Source of the DNA: Hydrococcus rivularis NIES-593
Lineage (GTDB): Bacteria; Cyanobacteriota; Cyanobacteriia; Cyanobacteriales; Microcystaceae
Assembly (NCBI RefSeq): GCF_001904635.1
Contig: NZ_MRCB01000038.1
Span: 1-38,224 of the forward strand
Length of the DNA stretch: 38,224 nt
Direction: 5' to 3'
The position numbers were made by a program, and so were the translations under genes. Positions 35,551 to 38,224 of this stretch are shown piece by piece; position 1 is the first letter of the stretch, and the number at the start of each line of letters is the position of its first letter. Under the pieces are notes generated by a model. It searched no databases. It was not told where the DNA came from and saw only the letters and a list, made by a program, of their open reading frames with translations.

Positions 35551-36606
35551 ATGGTTACGACATTGACAGATGCAAAACGTTCTGCAATTGCAGAAAAGTT
35601 GGCAAGTATGAAAGTTGTTCAAGAGTTGCTGATTGCCAACGAACAGCAGTTTCTTCAGCAAACTAATAATCAAGAACTGAGCGATCGCCTGCGTAAGATG
35701 CTAGAGGACGACCAGAAAAATTTGGGTATTATCGATACCGTCATGACTCAATACGGCATTCAATCTCAACCCAAAGAGCACGTCCAGCGCTTCATCGAGC
35801 AAGCTCGTAATATGATGGGAAAATCCGAGCTGTCGCTTTATGAAAAAATGACCCAGCACGAGTTGCTCAAACACTCACAGGTGATGGCTGGATTAATCGT
35901 TCATAAGGCAGGTCAAGTGGTTGGAGCTGATATAGAGGCTGCGATCGCGCCTTTGAATACAGTCAACTTTGAAAATCGCGCCCATCAAGAACAGCTCAAA
36001 GGCTTTCTAGAATATTTGGGCACGATGGAGTTAACCGGACAAGAGCCAGATCGAGGTTTCTGGGGAAGAATCCAGGATGCGATGGCTGCCGTGACGGGCG
36101 TTGTTGGTAGCGCCGTTACTCAAGCGTCCGACAAATCCGACATGAACATTCAAGATATCATCCGCATGGATCATCAGAAGGCAAAAACGCTGATGTCTGA
36201 GATTGAGAATAGCAGCGATTCTCAGAAGTGCCAAGAGTACTTCGGACAGCTTTACATGGATCTGATGGCGCATTCTGAGGCAGAAGAACAGGTCGTCTAT
36301 CCTAACGTGCGTTCCTTCTACGGGGATGATAACACGCAGGAACTCTATGACGAACAAGCTCAACTCAAACAAGTTCTTGAGCAGATGCGCCAAAGCGATC
36401 CCACTTCCTCAGACTTCAAGTCCAATCTTCAACGAGTCAAGGAAATGGTAAACGACCATACCACTCAAGAAGAGACCACCATGTTTGCTGCGATTCGCAA
36501 TAACTGTTCTACCGACCAGCAAGAGCAAATGGCAACTCAGTTTAAAGAAGCGAAGAAGCAACTGCAAACTCAGATGCAAAATCGGATGAGTCAGATGGCT
36601 CGCTAA
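35551..36606 (+). CDS. Hemerythrin-like (HHE) protein with helical N-terminal domain
   Basis: 351 residues from ATG 35551, which has a GAGGAGA ribosome-binding site; an earlier in-frame start at 35449 adds 34 non-conserved residues. Seen: an all-helical N-terminal part of about 165 residues (KMLEDDQKNLGIIDTVMTQY, KMTQHELLKHSQVMAGLIVH) resembling a ferritin-like bundle. A short Ala/Val/Gly linker follows, then an HHE domain: RMDHQKAKTLM near 206-216, MAHSEAEEQVVYP near 238-250, YDEQAQLKQVLEQM near 268-281, NDHTTQEETTMF near 303-314. HHE domains bind a di-iron centre and sense or store O2, NO or iron. The third helix has Gln where His is usual (EEH to DEQ). Soluble. Confidence 0.85.
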   Translation: MVTTLTDAKRSAIAEKLASMKVVQELLIANEQQFLQQTNNQELSDRLRKMLEDDQKNLGIIDTVMTQYGIQSQPKEHVQRFIEQARNMMGKSELSLYEKMTQHELLKHSQVMAGLIVHKAGQVVGADIEAAIAPLNTVNFENRAHQEQLKGFLEYLGTMELTGQEPDRGFWGRIQDAMAAVTGVVGSAVTQASDKSDMNIQDIIRMDHQKAKTLMSEIENSSDSQKCQEYFGQLYMDLMAHSEAEEQVVYPNVRSFYGDDNTQELYDEQAQLKQVLEQMRQSDPTSSDFKSNLQRVKEMVNDHTTQEETTMFAAIRNNCSTDQQEQMATQFKEAKKQLQTQMQNRMSQMAR

Positions 36607-36618
36607 ACTTCTAAAGGT

Positions 36619-36649
36619 GGGGAAAAACTCGATTTCCCCCTCTTTATTA
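36619..36649 (+). terminator. Terminator of the hemerythrin-like gene
   Basis: GGGGAAA (36619-36625) pairs with TTTCCCC (36633-36639) over a 7-base loop, followed by CTCTTTATT. It begins 13 bases after the stop. Confidence 0.72.
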
Positions 36650-36669
36650 CTAGCCCGAATTATTTATTA

Positions 36670-36782
36670 TACCAATTTTCAGGTTTTCGCGATCGACATT
36701 CTTCTCCCCTCTCCCTATTTGGGAGAGGGGTTGGGGGTGAGGGCGATCGACTATCTCTGTCATTAATGAATGAAAAATGGTA
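36670..36782 (-). mobile_element. MITE-like element copy C (113 bp)
   Basis: Inverted relative to copies A and B: begins TACCAATTTTCAGG and ends GAAAAATGGTA. TTA (36667-36669) and CTA (36783-36785) flank it, a target duplication with one mismatch. The CTA is the complement of the TAG stop codon of the HEAT gene, so the element landed exactly at that stop. Loop orientation, read in copy A direction, is AAATA. Confidence 0.82.
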
Positions 36783-37697
36783 CTACCAGTCATTCTCCTC
36801 TGAGTGCTTTTCAATTTGAGAAATCGACAATTTGATTATTTGCTTGACAGCCGCTTCGGGTTCCTGGGTCAATACAGTTCGTAAGGGTTCTATGGCAGAG
36901 CGATCGCCGATCTTCATTAAGGCGAGAGCCGCTGCCTTTCGGCTTTCTCCATCGGCATGATGCAGTAACTCGACGAGATTGGGAATTGCTGGGCGATGGC
37001 TTAGATTGCCCAGGGCTGCTGCCGCTTCGCACCGGACATTTTCGGCGGGATCGCTCAAGGCGTTAATCAGAAGGCTGAATGCTCCTTCTTCTGGCTCTTC
37101 TTGAGCAATTTTGGCGATCGCTCCCACAACGGCAGCGCGAACCTCAGCCGAGTTAGAGGAGATCTCCCGATACAATAGCTCCTTCGCCTCTGCCCCAATA
37201 AACGCCAACGCCCATGCTGCGTGTCCCTTAGTACTTTCGGGAGGCTCTGGCGAGGCTAAAATTTCTAATAATGCTGGTACTGCTGCTTCGCCCGTTCTAG
37301 CAAGCGCTCCGACCGAAGATCCTCGAACTACCGTATCCTCATCTTCTAAGAAGGCACGAATCAAGGTTGGAATGGCAATCGGGTCGGCAATGAGCGTTAG
37401 GGTTTTGGCGGCAGCTCTGCGCACGACTGCATTGGGATGATTGGCTAAAGCGTCCAGTAAAAACGGAATGGCAGGTTTACCAATTTCACCCAACGTCTCT
37501 GCGAAACTCAGCCTGACCATCCCCCGCGAATCTCCCAAACTCTCAACCATTTGTTTAAGAAGCTGTCGATCTTCAGGATTGAAACTGCCTTGATTTAGCT
37601 GCTTGCTAACTGCTTCAAGCAAAGCATCTGTCTCTGCCTGAGACAGTTGGACAGAACTACCGCCAGATTGAGTTTCCCAGTTAAGTATGTTATCCAT
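36783..37697 (-). CDS. HEAT-repeat protein
   Basis: 304 residues. Seen: from about residue 50, six or so HEAT-like repeats of 31-37 residues: GDSRGMVRLSFAETLGEIGK, HPNAVVRRAAAKTLTLIADP, DEDTVVRGSSVGALARTGEA, SSNSAEVRAAVVGAIAKIAQ, DPAENVRCEAAAALGNLSHR and HADGESRKAAALALMKIGDR. The VRxxAAxALGxIGD core is that of PBS-lyase HEAT-like repeats, found in phycobilin lyases (CpcE) and NblB. No phycobilisome genes are nearby, so a lyase or NblB role cannot be claimed; a general protein-binding scaffold is equally possible. The stop codon lies within the target duplication of MITE copy C. Confidence 0.8.
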   Translation of the reverse strand: MDNILNWETQSGGSSVQLSQAETDALLEAVSKQLNQGSFNPEDRQLLKQMVESLGDSRGMVRLSFAETLGEIGKPAIPFLLDALANHPNAVVRRAAAKTLTLIADPIAIPTLIRAFLEDEDTVVRGSSVGALARTGEAAVPALLEILASPEPPESTKGHAAWALAFIGAEAKELLYREISSNSAEVRAAVVGAIAKIAQEEPEEGAFSLLINALSDPAENVRCEAAAALGNLSHRPAIPNLVELLHHADGESRKAAALALMKIGDRSAIEPLRTVLTQEPEAAVKQIIKLSISQIEKHSEENDW

Positions 37698-37769
37698 TGC
37701 TTTTGATATTAACTCAAGTTGCTAGCTATATCTAGCTATATAAAATGCTCCAAGCGCAACCATCATCGG

Positions 37770-37967
37770 CTTTATACTGCCAGAATCTTGGAAGTCTCTT
37801 CAGATTTACCGATGGTGGTGAAGTTGGCTTTTTCCCGCATGAGCTTGGCGTTAGCCATGCGATCGGAACGGGATTCTTTCTTTAAGATCGGGCTGTTGAC
37901 CAACCCAATGATGCTATGGGCTGTGATTATAACCTTTTTGTTACAGACTCAGTTCAGGAGGTCGTTA
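37770..37967 (+). pseudogene. P-type cation ATPase, C-terminal remnant
   Basis: The plus frame reads SSDLPMVVKLAFSRMSLALA followed by MRSERDSFFKIGLLTNPMML and WAVIITFLLQ. That is the end of a P2-type ATPase (pattern LxFSQMxxALAxRSxRxSLFxIGLxSNPxLLxAVxLTxLLQ). It is unlike the C-terminus of the intact ATPase in this window (FNMRDSDSRLFRN), so it comes from a different pump. The upstream part of the gene is absent and the downstream end is cut by MITE copy D. Confidence 0.7.
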
Positions 37968-38079
37968 TACCAATTTCAGGTTTTCGCAATCGACATTCTT
38001 CTCCCCTCTCCCAAATAGGGAGAGGGGTTAGGGGTGAGGGCGATCGACCATCTCTGTCATTAATGAATGAAAAATGGTA
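37968..38079 (-). mobile_element. MITE-like element copy D (112 bp)
   Basis: Same orientation as copy C. Begins TACCAATTTCAGG (one T shorter), ends GAAAAATGGTA, flanked by TTA at 37965-37967 and 38080-38082. Loop, read in copy A direction, is TATTT, as in copy B. Interrupts the ATPase remnant. Confidence 0.84.
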
Positions 38080-38189
38080 TTAAATGTCAAATCTGCGAAC
38101 GAATAATATTGCTGAACGCACTATTCAATATTTGAGTAGCAAACAGTGTGCCAATGGAGGTTTCTGTGCTTACAGGAAAGGAAGCGAAG

Positions 38190-38211
38190 CCCACCCCTTT
38201 TTAAGGGTGGG
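38190..38211. repeat. Hairpin resembling an IS200/IS605 end
   Basis: CCCACCC (38190-38196) and GGGTGGG (38205-38211) flank CTTTTTAA, followed by ATGTAGCG. Palindromes of this CCCACCCC/GGGTGGG form often lie at the right end of IS200/IS605-family elements in cyanobacteria, after tnpB. The window stops 13 bases later and no transposase frame is visible upstream, so this may be a solitary end or the edge of an element outside the window. Confidence 0.4.
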
Positions 38212-38224
38212 ATGTAGCGTCTGC

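Noticed and set aside
36783-37697. HEAT protein as a phycobilin lyase or NblB
   Set aside because: Only the generic repeat is visible and no phycobilisome gene is nearby.

Overview
The window comes from a cyanobacterium. The evidence is a psbX gene for a photosystem II subunit, a photosystem II-type S4-domain protein, a PEP-CTERM secreted protein, DUF2382/PRC-barrel stress proteins, and a very high density of the palindrome GCGATCGC (HIP1) inside and between genes. Base composition looks moderate to low in GC. The mixture of ordinary housekeeping genes with many small repeats and gene remnants suggests a freshwater or terrestrial, non-picocyanobacterial lineage. I cannot name the genus.

Left part (1-10.9 kb). 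Two minus-strand genes encode a branched-chain or neutral amino acid ABC importer (ATPase and permease). After the 3' remnant of an AraC-type regulator come a MATE exporter and trpD, which converge with interleaved stop codons. Then follow psbX, a CPXCG small protein and a PEP-CTERM secreted protein with three curlin-like repeats. An AT-rich three-gene operon encodes a GT2 glycosyltransferase, a SAM methyltransferase and a GT-C-like membrane protein, probably for lipid-linked sugar or surface glycan synthesis. A small secreted acidic repeat protein ends this part. The two secreted-protein genes share an upstream sequence element.

Middle part (11.5-28.2 kb). uvrA is followed by an unusual ZIP-like transporter with a cyclic-nucleotide-binding domain inserted in its central loop, then dapB and a conserved membrane protein. 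Next is a stress-type group: two DUF2382 proteins, one with tandem PRC-barrels; a P-type cation ATPase; two glycine-rich membrane proteins, one ending in a ChaB domain. The photosystem II S4 protein, an HNH nuclease, coaD and a coiled-coil protein complete the block.

Right part (28.2-38.2 kb). Intact genes (SH3 protein, ygfZ, pyruvate kinase, LOG-like protein, hemerythrin-like protein, HEAT-repeat protein) are interleaved with decay. The remnants are an IS630-like fragment, a WGR-like pseudogene, a broken IS5-type transposase, a TIGR02587-type membrane gene and the C-terminus of a second P-type ATPase. Three of the four copies of a 112-113 bp MITE-like element lie here, and two interrupt gene remnants. 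The MITE copies have TACCA/TGGTA ends, 3-bp TWA target duplications and a central hairpin whose loop occurs in both orientations.

The most unusual items are the ZIP/cNMP-binding fusion, the MITE family with its flipped loop, and the shared upstream element of the two secreted-protein genes. I found no CRISPR array, tRNA, rRNA or complete defence system.
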